DNA from: JANYJZ01 sp964523395
GTDB taxonomy: Bacteria > Bacteroidota > Ignavibacteria > UBA10030 > SZUA-254
Reading direction: 5' to 3'
Assembly: GCA_964523395.1 (NCBI GenBank)
Contig: CAZFXS010000002.1
Location: forward strand, 248,001 to 312,000
DNA: 64,000 bases
Shown here in pieces: positions 45,001 to 54,225 of the stretch (position 1 is its first letter; every line of letters begins with the position of its first letter). Below the pieces are notes generated by a model. That model was not told the DNA's origin, searched no databases, and saw only the letters and a program-made list of their open reading frames with translations. Made by a program: the position numbers and the translations under genes.

Positions 45001-46032
45001 TTATTCACCCTTAAGCAATTGAAACACTTGGATGCGACCGTTTAAGTTATCCGTCACGTAAATTTTATTTGATTTGTCGATTATTATCGAAACAGGATTA
45101 ATAAACCCGTCATTTCCTGTAGAGTACTTACCGACAAACATCAACAATTCTCCCGCATTATTAAAGATCTGGAAGTTCTGATGCATACCATCCAGCACGT
45201 AGATATTTCTATAGGGATCCAGCGCAATGCCTTTGGGACGTGAAAATGTACCATAGATATCACCCTGGCTTCCAAACTTCCTGACAAACTTTCCATTGAC
45301 ATCAAAAATCTGTACTCGGTAATTGAATCCGTCTACAACATAAATATTTCCATCAGCATCCACTGCCGCACTTTGAGGGTAATTGAATTCGCCATCACCT
45401 TCACCCGGAAAACCAATAGTAAAGAGTGAATCACCCGTTTCAGAGGAAACAAACACACGGCTCAACTTACTGTCGACAATTATTACCCGCTGGCGCGCAG
45501 TATCGCAGACAATATCCACAGGGTTCGGGAATGTCCCCTCACGGCCGATTGCCTGGACAACTTTTCCGTCATCATCCAGCACCGCGATTTTTTTAGAACC
45601 AGCGACACCGATGTAGAGTTTTCCTTTTGCATACGCAATCCCGCGAGGGTCTTTCAGGTTGATGACGCTGTTTTCTCCGATAGCTTCAACTTTTCCGGCT
45701 TTCGTGTCGTACAGAATCACGCCAGCAGAAGCGTCAGTAATATAAAACCGGCCTTCACCTGCATCGCAAATATCAAATGGCCTTTCGAGTTTAATACTCG
45801 TTTCTTCACCGGTTATTTTTCCAACGATCCCGCTCAATCCTCCCGAAAAATCCTTCTCTCCGTGGAATGTACCAACGTAAGCAACACGCGGGGAATCCGG
45901 TAGTTCGGGCCATACATACGTAAACTTGGGGGGTACTTGCTGGGCCTGCTGGGAGCCTCCGCACCCGGTCACAAATCCCGCCATCATCGGAATCATCAAA
46001 ACATAGATTGCTGTCAACATTGATTTATTCAT
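45001..46032 (-). CDS. NHL-repeat beta-propeller lipoprotein
   Basis: 343 residues. Lipoprotein signal peptide with lipobox GFVTGC (Cys24). The mature chain has a WPELPDSPR motif, then about six NHL blades (PQSAAVDADGNIYVVDG, PKGIALDPYRNIYVLDG, PVSIIIDKSNKIYVTD). ATG 46032 has AAGGA 8 bp upstream and overlaps the previous gene by 8 bp. It precedes the tetraheme gene by 92 bp, mirroring the NHL/cytochrome pair at 39-42 kb. A periplasmic or surface scaffold role is inferred. Confidence 0.88.
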   Translation of the reverse strand: MNKSMLTAIYVLMIPMMAGFVTGCGGSQQAQQVPPKFTYVWPELPDSPRVAYVGTFHGEKDFSGGLSGIVGKITGEETSIKLERPFDICDAGEGRFYITDASAGVILYDTKAGKVEAIGENSVINLKDPRGIAYAKGKLYIGVAGSKKIAVLDDDGKVVQAIGREGTFPNPVDIVCDTARQRVIIVDSKLSRVFVSSETGDSLFTIGFPGEGDGEFNYPQSAAVDADGNIYVVDGFNYRVQIFDVNGKFVRKFGSQGDIYGTFSRPKGIALDPYRNIYVLDGMHQNFQIFNNAGELLMFVGKYSTGNDGFINPVSIIIDKSNKIYVTDNLNGRIQVFQLLKGE

Positions 46033-47032
46033 GATACGATTCCTTCTCGTTCTGCTGTTCATCCGGCAATGGCCGATCATCTGACGAAGTTTCAACTGAG
46101 GTTTTTTGCGTAGGCCGATCCTTTGATATTAACGTCCCGTCACCGCCGTCTTGCTGAATCGAATTATCAAGCAATGAGCCCTCGCCCGAAGGCTGCACAT
46201 TTTCCCCGCCTTTTGTTTCTTGTTCAATGTCTTCAATCGAAGGAAGAATAAATTCGTCGCTTGCCTGCTCAACAACGGCAGGATGAAAGTCTATGTCGGT
46301 GGTCGTCAATGAAAATCCCACAGACATCATCCACAATGAGCCGGATGGGAGCGAAAGATATGACGGACTGATCTGGAGGCCGATATTCCTTATCACTCTC
46401 AAAGAAGCCGACGGTGCAATCTGAATGCTGTTGCGACCGAGGTATCCGTACACTGTTTCAAAACCAAGCTGGACAGAGTTACCTGCGGCAATTGTAACTC
46501 CGGCGCCGAGAAGTGCATTCGCTGCGGTCCCCAATTTATTTATTCCGATCAAAATCGTAGGGTGAACACCGTTGGAATCGAGTGTCATTACCGCCCCCGA
46601 TCGAAACGCATCTGATGGAAAAATTGCTGTTGGAATGGTCTGCTCGGTCGCGGTCAGGTCTGCCCACAGCGCAAGCCGGCGTATGACGGGCAGAAGCAGG
46701 GGCACTTTGAATTTTCCGCCGACTCCATAAGCAATCTGTGAAGCGAATGAACCTGATTGTTCACTGCCAAACCGGAAGTAGGTTTCAAGTGTCGTAGAGA
46801 ACCCCGCGGTCATACTCATGATATTCATGCCAAGTCCACTCCCTTTAAAATAGCTGAGGCGCGAATACTGAATCCGATACTCCATCTGCGGCGCCAGTGT
46901 CGCTGTGGGCATAATTGTCAAACCTGAACCGCTGAACATACCCTGGTCGGTAAACATCTGCGCGCGCGCCGGACCGGCAAGCAACAGCATCAGTGCAACA
47001 TATGTATATTTGATCAGTGACATTGTTCGCAT
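46025..47032 (-). CDS. Outer-membrane barrel-like protein with acidic tail
   Basis: 335 residues. Signal peptide ending PARAQ. Residues about 25-250 are short amphipathic strands with Gly and aromatic girdles (GLTIMPTATLAPQMEYRIQY), typical of a small outer-membrane barrel. The last 75 residues are hydrophilic, rich in Glu, Asp, Gln and Ser, and probably disordered. ATG 47032 or ATG 47023 are both possible; both overlap the octaheme gene end. Family not recognised. Confidence 0.72.
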   Translation of the reverse strand: MRTMSLIKYTYVALMLLLAGPARAQMFTDQGMFSGSGLTIMPTATLAPQMEYRIQYSRLSYFKGSGLGMNIMSMTAGFSTTLETYFRFGSEQSGSFASQIAYGVGGKFKVPLLLPVIRRLALWADLTATEQTIPTAIFPSDAFRSGAVMTLDSNGVHPTILIGINKLGTAANALLGAGVTIAAGNSVQLGFETVYGYLGRNSIQIAPSASLRVIRNIGLQISPSYLSLPSGSLWMMSVGFSLTTTDIDFHPAVVEQASDEFILPSIEDIEQETKGGENVQPSGEGSLLDNSIQQDGGDGTLISKDRPTQKTSVETSSDDRPLPDEQQNEKESYHE

Positions 47033-48231
47033 ATTCCCATTCTTCCGCCCGGCACATGAAGCATTGATTCGTTCGCAGAGCCATGCGGGTTATGACATGA
47101 GATACAGGAGATTTCAAAATCTTTCGTTACCTGCACAAAGCGGAGCGGGTGACGGCCAACCGGATGGTTTATTTTCTGTTCTTCATGACAACCGGTGCAC
47201 AGTGTATACACATCGCTCTTCACGATATGCTTTTGATTCGTTCCATGAGGAGAATGGCAGGTTAAACAATCTCCAGCCACGGGATGCGGAAACACCGCGT
47301 TTTCCACCTGCGCCTGTTTTTCGCTGTGACAATCATAGCACACTGCCGGCACACCTTTTTCCACCACAACGGATTTCTGTTCTGCGGACCAACTGTGGCA
47401 AGTGGCGCATTCTTTCATCTCAGCTGGTGCGTGCAGGAATGTCGCCCCTTCAGACATCGACTTATGGCACACATTACAATCCGCTTTCATTGTTGCCCCT
47501 TCATCGCTGCTTGGCAAGCCTTCATGACAAGTCGCGCAACTTTGCTCAAGCGTTGAGTTATGAAAACGGTCGGTGCGGTCAGCAATTGGTTTTGATTCCA
47601 TAACCAGCTTAAAAGAATAAGCAACTGCTTCATTTCGTTTTCCGGCAGGACCACAATAAATTGTGTTCTCGCCCGGGATCAGTGAAGTATGAATTTTATA
47701 TAAAGACCTTCCGTCTGTATTGGGATCATCATACACTGTGGTATGAGTGCTGTCTTTCCACCCCTTCAGCGTGATAAGAACATCAGAAATATCTGATGAT
47801 TGCTGTATCTTCTTGGCAAGGCCGGCAAATTCAGGTCTCTGCCATATTCCTCGGATGGTCATCGCATCGTAATAACTGAACGCTAATGATTCAGGATTCG
47901 TGTATCCTTTAAAATATTTGTAAGAATAGGTCATCAACTGGATGGTGGTTTTTGGTTCAAACAGTTTGTAAAACTCCTTGGCGAAATTTATGCGCGAGCC
48001 ATCTTCCTGAAAATCAAACACTTTTATTTTTTCCCACTGCGTCGAAAGGATGATGCTATCGTATGACTGTTTATCGACTGACACCAGGAAAATCTTTCCC
48101 TGTTCATAGCTGACTGAATCGCTTGGCAGTGGCATAAGGAGAGAGATCTTACGGTCATATCCGTCTCCCAGGAAAAGGAACGTTGAGATTAACCCCAGAA
48201 GCAATGTGTGATATGTCGTTTTCCGCGTCAT
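47014..48231 (-). CDS. Exported octaheme cytochrome c with N-terminal non-heme domain
   Basis: 405 residues. An N-terminal hydrophobic segment (LLLGLISTFLFLG) serves as signal or anchor. About 200 residues without Cys motifs look beta-rich. Eight CxxCH motifs follow (CATCH, CNVCH, CATCH, CYDCH, CLTCH, CTGCH, CISCH, CEQCH); the last His is the final residue of the protein. Doubled-CxxCH spacing (CxxCHSPHG...CTGCH, CISCHNPHG...CEQCH) is visible. First gene of the cytochrome operon and 31 bp after a sigma-54 promoter match. Confidence 0.88.
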   Translation of the reverse strand: MTRKTTYHTLLLGLISTFLFLGDGYDRKISLLMPLPSDSVSYEQGKIFLVSVDKQSYDSIILSTQWEKIKVFDFQEDGSRINFAKEFYKLFEPKTTIQLMTYSYKYFKGYTNPESLAFSYYDAMTIRGIWQRPEFAGLAKKIQQSSDISDVLITLKGWKDSTHTTVYDDPNTDGRSLYKIHTSLIPGENTIYCGPAGKRNEAVAYSFKLVMESKPIADRTDRFHNSTLEQSCATCHEGLPSSDEGATMKADCNVCHKSMSEGATFLHAPAEMKECATCHSWSAEQKSVVVEKGVPAVCYDCHSEKQAQVENAVFPHPVAGDCLTCHSPHGTNQKHIVKSDVYTLCTGCHEEQKINHPVGRHPLRFVQVTKDFEISCISCHNPHGSANESMLHVPGGRMGICEQCH

Positions 48232-48261
48232 TAGCTCGTTGATTTTCTCACCACTCTACTA

Positions 48262-48278
48262 AGCATATCTGGTGCCAA
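48262..48278 (-). promoter_or_regulatory. Sigma-54-type promoter of the cytochrome operon
   Basis: Minus-strand TTGGCACCAGATATGCT keeps TTGGCAC at -24, GG-N10-GC spacing and TGC at -12. Predicted transcription start is near 48252, about 20 nt before the octaheme start codon. A sigma-54 activator gene lies less than 1 kb upstream. Confidence 0.68.
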
Positions 48279-48416
48279 GGTTTTCGCGCAAATATAGATG
48301 AATTCCGACAATTCCAAAACATTTTATTCAAATATGATAATACAATGATATCAAATCTGAGTCAAATGCCCCACCTAAAACCGCAGAAAATGGAGTAATT
48401 TGGGTAAGTGCCATTT

Positions 48417-48830
48417 TTAACCTTCGGTGGCCAGGTCCAGCTGTCTGCTTGAGGAGGCGTGCAGAAGTTGGTTAACTTTAATAACAACTTCCTTTAAATC
48501 GAATGGTTTTTCAATAAATGAATCGATGAGATCCGGTGAAATATCTTTCTTTCTCAATGAGTCCTGAACCGCGCTCATCAAAATAACGGGAACAGAAGGA
48601 TACCTCTGTTTAACAACCGAGGCAACTTCAAACCCATCAGTTTGCGGAAGCTCAACGTCAGTGATAACAAGTCCAACCGGTGTCGAGGAGAGCATTTCTA
48701 TTGCTTTTTCACCGGAGTCAGCCACAACAATGTCATATCCCAGTTTATGCAGGGAGCTTGCCAAAGACCAGGCAATAAGCCGTTCGTCTTCAACAATAAG
48801 GATTTTAGTAAAATTCTGGTAAGTGTCCAT
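48417..48830 (-). CDS. Single-domain response regulator (CheY-like receiver)
   Basis: 137 residues, REC domain only. Acidic residues at E14-D15, phosphoacceptor D58 in ITDVELPQTDG, a switch Ser in LMSA and Lys in FIEKPF. No output domain. ATG 48830 is chosen over GTG 48854 because the sigma-54 promoter match predicts transcription start near 48848, downstream of that GTG. AGAAGGA lies close to ATG 48830. Between the kinase/activator pair and the cytochrome operon; it may act as phosphate sink or relay. Confidence 0.88.
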   Translation of the reverse strand: MDTYQNFTKILIVEDERLIAWSLASSLHKLGYDIVVADSGEKAIEMLSSTPVGLVITDVELPQTDGFEVASVVKQRYPSVPVILMSAVQDSLRKKDISPDLIDSFIEKPFDLKEVVIKVNQLLHASSSRQLDLATEG

Positions 48831-48858
48831 AGTCCTTCTCAAAAGGTTTTCCACTTAA

Positions 48859-48874
48859 TTGCAAAGGTTATACC
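48859..48874 (-). promoter_or_regulatory. Sigma-54-type promoter of the single-domain regulator
   Basis: Minus-strand TGGTATAACCTTTGCA has a perfect TTGCA at -12 and GG-N10-GC spacing; the -24 block is TGGTA rather than TGGCA. Predicted start about 48848. Confidence 0.55.
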
Positions 48875-49009
48875 AAAGAATCATTAATCCAACTGCTGGA
48901 TTATGTATGAAAATCGGTATCTCTGAGTACTTTTTTAGTTTTGTTTATCAGATTTGAATAAATAATGTGGACAATTGGGGGAAATAACCCATAGAACGGG
49001 AAGGTGTAA

Positions 49010-50380
49010 TCAGGGACGATCTGTTAACCCATACTTTTTTATCCTGTAGCGTAGTGTATCGCGGCTGATTTTTAGCATGCGTGCCGCTTGGGACTGATTA
49101 TACCCTGCTTTTTTGAGGGCATCGAGAAGGGCATCTTTTTCTATGTCGTAGAGTGAAAGATCGGAAGAATGTTGCTCCGATTGTGGAAGAGAAGAAGCAT
49201 GTGTACTCCCTGAAACGAGATTGACATGGTCGGGTTGAAGATGCACATCGTCAAACAACAGGACAGCGTGCTCGAGGATATTCCGGATTTCCCGTACATT
49301 GCCGGGCCAGTTGTACTGAAGAAATAATTCTTTCGTACGATCCGAAAGTCCGATAAACCGCTTCTTATATTTCGTGACAAACTCCTGAAGGAAATATTCT
49401 GCAAGCATGATAATATCCTCGCCACGATCGCGAACAGGGGGCATATGAATGTTCGCGACATTAAGCCGGTAATAAAGATCGGCGCGGAATTTATTCTCCG
49501 CAATCTGCTCTTCCAGCGGTTTGTTTGTCGCGGCGATAATACGTGTGTCAACAGTAATATCAGCCGTGCCGCCGACACGCTGAAATGTTTTTTGTTCAAG
49601 AACACGGAGAAGTCTGATCTGAACCTTCGGAGAAATATCAGCGATTTCATCCAGAAAAATTGTTCCTCCGTCAGCAAGCTCAAAAATTCCCTGCTTTTGG
49701 GTACGCGCATCGGTAAACGCACCTTTTTCGTGACCAAACAGTTCACTTTCAATCAGCGATTCCGTCAGCGCCGAAAAATTCAGCGTCATTAACGGCGCAT
49801 CCCGCCGCTCACCGAGAAAATGCAATGCCTTCGCAGCCAACTCTTTGCCAGTACCGCTTTCGCCGGTGATCAGCACCGTGGTCCGGCTGCTTTGCGCGAT
49901 CTTTGAAATATCGCTGAAGACTTTTTTCATCGGAGGGGAAGAGCCTATCATTCCGCAAAAGCCGAAACTTTTCTCCTGCTCCTTAAGATAATGAGCAATC
50001 TGCCGTCTCAGACGGGTTGCCTCCAATGCTTTATCCACAACGATGGTGAGCTCTTCGATGTTTACTGGCTTGGTCACATAATCGAACGCGCCGAGTTTCA
50101 TTGCCCGGACCGCGACATCGGAGCGGTCAACAGCCGTCAGCATAATAATGGGAACTGCAACATTCATTTGTTTTATGTTATTCAGAATATCGATGCCTGT
50201 TCCGTCCGGAAGAAGCTGATCGAGTATCATGAGATCGGGTTCCTGTTCCTCCAGAAATCTGGTCGCATCTTTCGCGCTTTCTGCTTCAACGATATTGAAT
50301 CCGACTTTGGTAAGCTCCTGTTTGAGCGTCCACCGTATCAGTTTTTCGTCATCGACAACAAGTATTGTCTCACCGCGCAT
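49010..50380 (-). CDS. NtrC-family sigma-54-dependent response regulator
   Basis: 456 residues. REC with D10-D11 and phosphoacceptor D54 (LDQLLPDGTG). AAA+ with Walker A GESGTGKE (173-180), contact loop GAFTDA (220-225, D instead of the usual G at position 224) and IFLDEIADIS. C-terminal Fis-type HTH (NQSQAARMLKISRDTLRYRIKK). It lies 6 bp after the heme-motif kinase gene, its probable partner. Likely activator of the promoters at 48859 and 48262. Confidence 0.95.
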   Translation of the reverse strand: MRGETILVVDDEKLIRWTLKQELTKVGFNIVEAESAKDATRFLEEQEPDLMILDQLLPDGTGIDILNNIKQMNVAVPIIMLTAVDRSDVAVRAMKLGAFDYVTKPVNIEELTIVVDKALEATRLRRQIAHYLKEQEKSFGFCGMIGSSPPMKKVFSDISKIAQSSRTTVLITGESGTGKELAAKALHFLGERRDAPLMTLNFSALTESLIESELFGHEKGAFTDARTQKQGIFELADGGTIFLDEIADISPKVQIRLLRVLEQKTFQRVGGTADITVDTRIIAATNKPLEEQIAENKFRADLYYRLNVANIHMPPVRDRGEDIIMLAEYFLQEFVTKYKKRFIGLSDRTKELFLQYNWPGNVREIRNILEHAVLLFDDVHLQPDHVNLVSGSTHASSLPQSEQHSSDLSLYDIEKDALLDALKKAGYNQSQAARMLKISRDTLRYRIKKYGLTDRP

Positions 50381-50386
50381 GGGAAC

Positions 50387-51913
50387 TCACTGTTCAGAAG
50401 CTGATGGCAATAGTATTTCGATAGTAGTTCCCACGCCAAGGGTACTACGCACCTGAATGGAACCATGATGTTGTTCTATGATCCGCCGGGAAATTGTCAT
50501 ACCCAAACCGGTTCCTTTATGTTTGGTTGTATAAAACGGTTTAAACACTCTTTCGAGTTGATCGGGAGGAATACCTTTTCCGGTATCCTTAACGGTGATT
50601 GTCACTTTCCCCTTTGTAGTACTCGTGGAAATCGTTAGCACGCCTCCATGATCCATCGCCTGCATTCCATTCAGGACGATATTCCATAACACCTGCTGGA
50701 GTTGCTTCTTATCCGCATGAATGAGAATCGGATTCGGAAACAACTCCTCTTTCATAACAATATTCTTTTCTTTGAACTGATGCGGGAGAAGGGTGATAAT
50801 CTTTTTTATCAGATCATGCAGATGAACAGGTTCAAATACGGGCTGGGTCGGCCGGGCGTAGCTAAGCAAGTCATTCACTGCATGATTCATTCTTTCCAGT
50901 TGAATTTTCATTTCCGAAAGAATCTCTTTCTTCGGATCATCATCCGCTACTTCGCCGTCGAAGACCTGGACCGCACCGAGTATTCCCGCCAGAGGATTCT
51001 TGATTTCATGCGCAATGCTCGCCGCCATCTCTCCGGTTGAAGCAAGCCTGTCCGCGTGTTCAAGCTGAGACTGGTGCACCTCAAACAATTTTGCGTTCGC
51101 TTCATTCAAATTGCGGACAAGATTGTTAAAATCACGGCTTAAGTCAGCTATCTCATCTTTATAGGAAGGATCCGGCAGCATTGGAAAACCGATCTTCTCC
51201 CCGCTCTTCAACCTGTATAAATCGCCCGCGATATGCCTGACGTTGCCGTGCAGATGACCGATCGGTTTGATGACAAGGATATTAAGCAGCCAGACAATAA
51301 TAATACTCAGTCCGGTAAAAATTAACACTGTCAAAACTATGTTCATATTACGGTGTTTGCGGGCTACTTCCCATATTTCATCAGTAGAAACTTTGAGAAC
51401 AAAATATCCGAGGACAGGAGCCTGTTCACCATGGCACCGACTGCACTCAGGTTTCCGTTCAATCGCTGAGAGAACATATTCAACATGCGTTCCACCTTCC
51501 TCCGAAGAAGCAAACTTGTTATCGGCAACGCCGGGATATTCCCTGAACTGCTCAAGAGAAACCGGAAGCTTCGTACTGCTCCCGACAGCATCAAGAATTA
51601 CTGATCCGGCAGTATCGATAATATACGCCCCGACCACATCCGGAGAACGCGTAACTGTTTCCAGTGAAGGACGGAGAAACTCGAGTTTTTCCCTTCCAGT
51701 GGTGTGATTATCAAGCATCAGGCGTTCAAGGGAATTTTTCAGAAGAGTTGAAATACCATGGGCTTTGGAAAGTTTCCTGTCCTCCAGCACAGCACGCCCG
51801 GTATTCCAGGCAAAGAACGCGAATGTACCACCGCCGATGAACAGCATCGCTACGACCGTCACAGCTATCTTTTTTCCCACGGAGAAAAAAAATCTGTCGA
51901 GGATTCTTCTCAT
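50387..51913 (-). CDS. Sensor histidine kinase with periplasmic CxxCH motif
   Basis: 508 residues. Helix 1 about 14-36, periplasmic domain about 40-188, helix 2 about 190-214. The periplasmic part ends with CSRCH at 157-161 within KPECSRCHGEQAPVLGY, a possible c-heme redox sensor of the DUF3365-like kind. HAMP, HisKA (IAHEIKNPLAGILG) and HATPase_c (DTGKGI, GTGLGMTISR) follow. AAGAGGA before ATG. Downstream of ccmF in the cytochrome operon, consistent with sensing respiratory redox state. Confidence 0.9.
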   Translation of the reverse strand: MRRILDRFFFSVGKKIAVTVVAMLFIGGGTFAFFAWNTGRAVLEDRKLSKAHGISTLLKNSLERLMLDNHTTGREKLEFLRPSLETVTRSPDVVGAYIIDTAGSVILDAVGSSTKLPVSLEQFREYPGVADNKFASSEEGGTHVEYVLSAIERKPECSRCHGEQAPVLGYFVLKVSTDEIWEVARKHRNMNIVLTVLIFTGLSIIIVWLLNILVIKPIGHLHGNVRHIAGDLYRLKSGEKIGFPMLPDPSYKDEIADLSRDFNNLVRNLNEANAKLFEVHQSQLEHADRLASTGEMAASIAHEIKNPLAGILGAVQVFDGEVADDDPKKEILSEMKIQLERMNHAVNDLLSYARPTQPVFEPVHLHDLIKKIITLLPHQFKEKNIVMKEELFPNPILIHADKKQLQQVLWNIVLNGMQAMDHGGVLTISTSTTKGKVTITVKDTGKGIPPDQLERVFKPFYTTKHKGTGLGMTISRRIIEQHHGSIQVRSTLGVGTTIEILLPSASEQ

Positions 51914-51965
51914 ATCCTCTTAGTAACAACGATTTGTAAAGAGAGGCTCCCGCATCGCATAATTA

Positions 51966-54200
51966 TTAAGCGATAGACCGTTCAGCAATCGCAAGGCGTC
52001 GTTTAAATGCCATGGCGCTGCCGGCAAGGATCAGGACAACCCCTGTCCATACTACCATCATGAGAGGTTTAGTGCTGATCTCAACGATAAGCGTCTGCGC
52101 ATGAGCGTTTTCATCTTCCTCATGCCCCGACATCTCAAGCAGAATTTTCTTTTGCTCAACGTTCATCGCCGCAAGGAATACCTGTTGATTCTTTCCGTCA
52201 TTCAATGCCGGCAACATCGCGGGCGTAAATTGCTGCTCCCCCTTCTGATTTATCAGTATCTGAGGCATAAGCTCATGTGTTGTCCCGCGAACACTGACAT
52301 TAAGTAACGCGCCAAACGCCATTGCACCGGGTTCGGAGTGATTTCCTGACTCAAACTTAACAAACTGAATGGTGTATTCTCCAAACTTCGCTGATTCACC
52401 TTTGGCAAGTTCCAAGGTAGGATGAGAATGCTCCGGTGACTGACTTCTCAGCTCTAGCGGTGAAATGTATAAATCTTTCAATGGAAAAATTTTAATGTCC
52501 GGTTCCCGCATCACGGCCTGATTATATTCGCTGAAGTATAATTTCGGGGTTGACATAAATATGGTATTTCCGTCCGAGACTTCGATATGTGTTCTTGGGC
52601 CGCCTTCTGCCTGCTCATCAACACCGCGGAAGACGAACTGATATCCGAATGCCTGTTTGGGTTCATTCGGATTAAGAGCAATCTGGGTCATCGTATCAAA
52701 CATTCCGGATCCCACAATACCGATTAACAGCAGTCCTACACCGATATGTGAAATCGGACCGCCCAGATTCATCCACCCGGACCGATATTGCCGGAAAGCA
52801 ACAATGACATTGCTTATCAGGCCGAACGCCGCCGATCCCACAAACAGCATCAGCATTATGCCTGTCACACCGGCAACATATGCGATTACGCAAGACAATG
52901 CAGTTAACGCAAGAGGCATCGATAACCGCTTGATGAACGCTGACTTATGTTCCTCAACCCAGCCGAGGAACGGTGTTACACCAAGGAGCAACGCCATACC
53001 GATGGCAACCGGCATATTCACTTTGTTATAAAACGAAATATCAACTTGCGATGCTTTTCCGAAAATCCCTGTGAGGATCGGTGACGACATTCCCGTAAAC
53101 GTAAAGAGTGCCGCAAGGCAAAGCACAAACAACGAAAGAACAAGCATCAACTCGCGGTTAATGCTCTTGATATCGATTGACGGCCCGCGCACAGTGCTAA
53201 AGCGGGTTATAAACAAACCAAAACCGAGTACAGAGCCAGCTACCATAATACCAATCAGGTAATTATTAATTCCCAGATCGGTAAAGGAGTGAACGGAAAA
53301 ATCTGCAAGTACACCGCTGCGCGTCAGGAACGTTGCATAGAGAACAAGAAGGAACGAGAGAATTGCAAGAAAGAAATTTGTCCTTACCAGCGACCCCTTT
53401 GTTTTCTGAACCAATAATCCATGAATCAATGCCAGAAGAATAAGCCATGGCACAAGCGACGAGTTTTCCACAGGATCCCAACCCCAGTATCCTCCCCATC
53501 CGAGCACTTCATATGCCCAGAACCCGCCGATGATAATGCCGGCGCCAAGCATAACCGATGCAAATAACGTCCACGCGAACCCTGTTGCGTTCCACTGGTC
53601 ATATGATCTTCTTGCAAGTCCGGACACTACAAGAGCAAACGGAAAAACAGTCGCGGCATATCCCACAAACAGCAACGGCGGATGAATTGCCATCCAGGGA
53701 TTTTGAAGCAGGGGGTTCATTCCGGTTCCATCTTTGGGAACATTCGTCAGCACTTCGAACGGGCTTTTGATAAGCATGAGAAGATAAAGAAACGCAATGT
53801 ACCCGCTGATGATTGACATCGCATAACCATCTGTTGGTTTGGACGTTCTCAGGAAAACTATACCCATAATGCTTGTCAGAAGAGCCCAGAGAAGGAAGGT
53901 ACCTTCCTGTCCCGCCCAAAACGCAGATAAGATGTAGAGAAACGGCTGCGAAATTGAACTGAATTGGGCAACATACGCGTACCGGAACTCGTGCGTAAAG
54001 AGAAAATAATAGAGAATTGACGAAGCAATCGCTCCAAGGAGAACGACAATCATAAAGAGTTTTACACTCCACGACATACTCTCCTGTCGTTGATAATTTC
54101 CGCCAAGCCGATGCTTATTATGGCCATCCCGGTAAAAAAAGAATGCCGTGATCACAGAGGCAATACACGCCGCTAGTATAGTTAATTGTCCGATATTCAT
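51966..54200 (-). CDS. ccmF: Cytochrome c heme lyase CcmF
   Basis: 744 residues with about 15 helices. The WWD heme-handling motif WGGYWGWDPVENSSLVPWL is near 233-251 and the second Trp-rich/His loops are conserved (QNPWMAIHPPLLFVGY). A large periplasmic C-terminal domain (about 520-700) and a last helix follow. The second System I gene in the window besides ccmCD. Placed within the multiheme cytochrome operon, 25 bp after the 11-heme gene, it would help supply maturation capacity. Confidence 0.92.
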   Translation of the reverse strand: MNIGQLTILAACIASVITAFFFYRDGHNKHRLGGNYQRQESMSWSVKLFMIVVLLGAIASSILYYFLFTHEFRYAYVAQFSSISQPFLYILSAFWAGQEGTFLLWALLTSIMGIVFLRTSKPTDGYAMSIISGYIAFLYLLMLIKSPFEVLTNVPKDGTGMNPLLQNPWMAIHPPLLFVGYAATVFPFALVVSGLARRSYDQWNATGFAWTLFASVMLGAGIIIGGFWAYEVLGWGGYWGWDPVENSSLVPWLILLALIHGLLVQKTKGSLVRTNFFLAILSFLLVLYATFLTRSGVLADFSVHSFTDLGINNYLIGIMVAGSVLGFGLFITRFSTVRGPSIDIKSINRELMLVLSLFVLCLAALFTFTGMSSPILTGIFGKASQVDISFYNKVNMPVAIGMALLLGVTPFLGWVEEHKSAFIKRLSMPLALTALSCVIAYVAGVTGIMLMLFVGSAAFGLISNVIVAFRQYRSGWMNLGGPISHIGVGLLLIGIVGSGMFDTMTQIALNPNEPKQAFGYQFVFRGVDEQAEGGPRTHIEVSDGNTIFMSTPKLYFSEYNQAVMREPDIKIFPLKDLYISPLELRSQSPEHSHPTLELAKGESAKFGEYTIQFVKFESGNHSEPGAMAFGALLNVSVRGTTHELMPQILINQKGEQQFTPAMLPALNDGKNQQVFLAAMNVEQKKILLEMSGHEEDENAHAQTLIVEISTKPLMMVVWTGVVLILAGSAMAFKRRLAIAERSIA

Positions 54201-54225
54201 GATAGTCTTCTACTTCCAGTTATGA

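Noticed and set aside
48831..48854. GTG 48854 start of the single-domain regulator
   Set aside because: It would lie upstream of the predicted transcription start and has no ribosome site; ATG 48830 is used.
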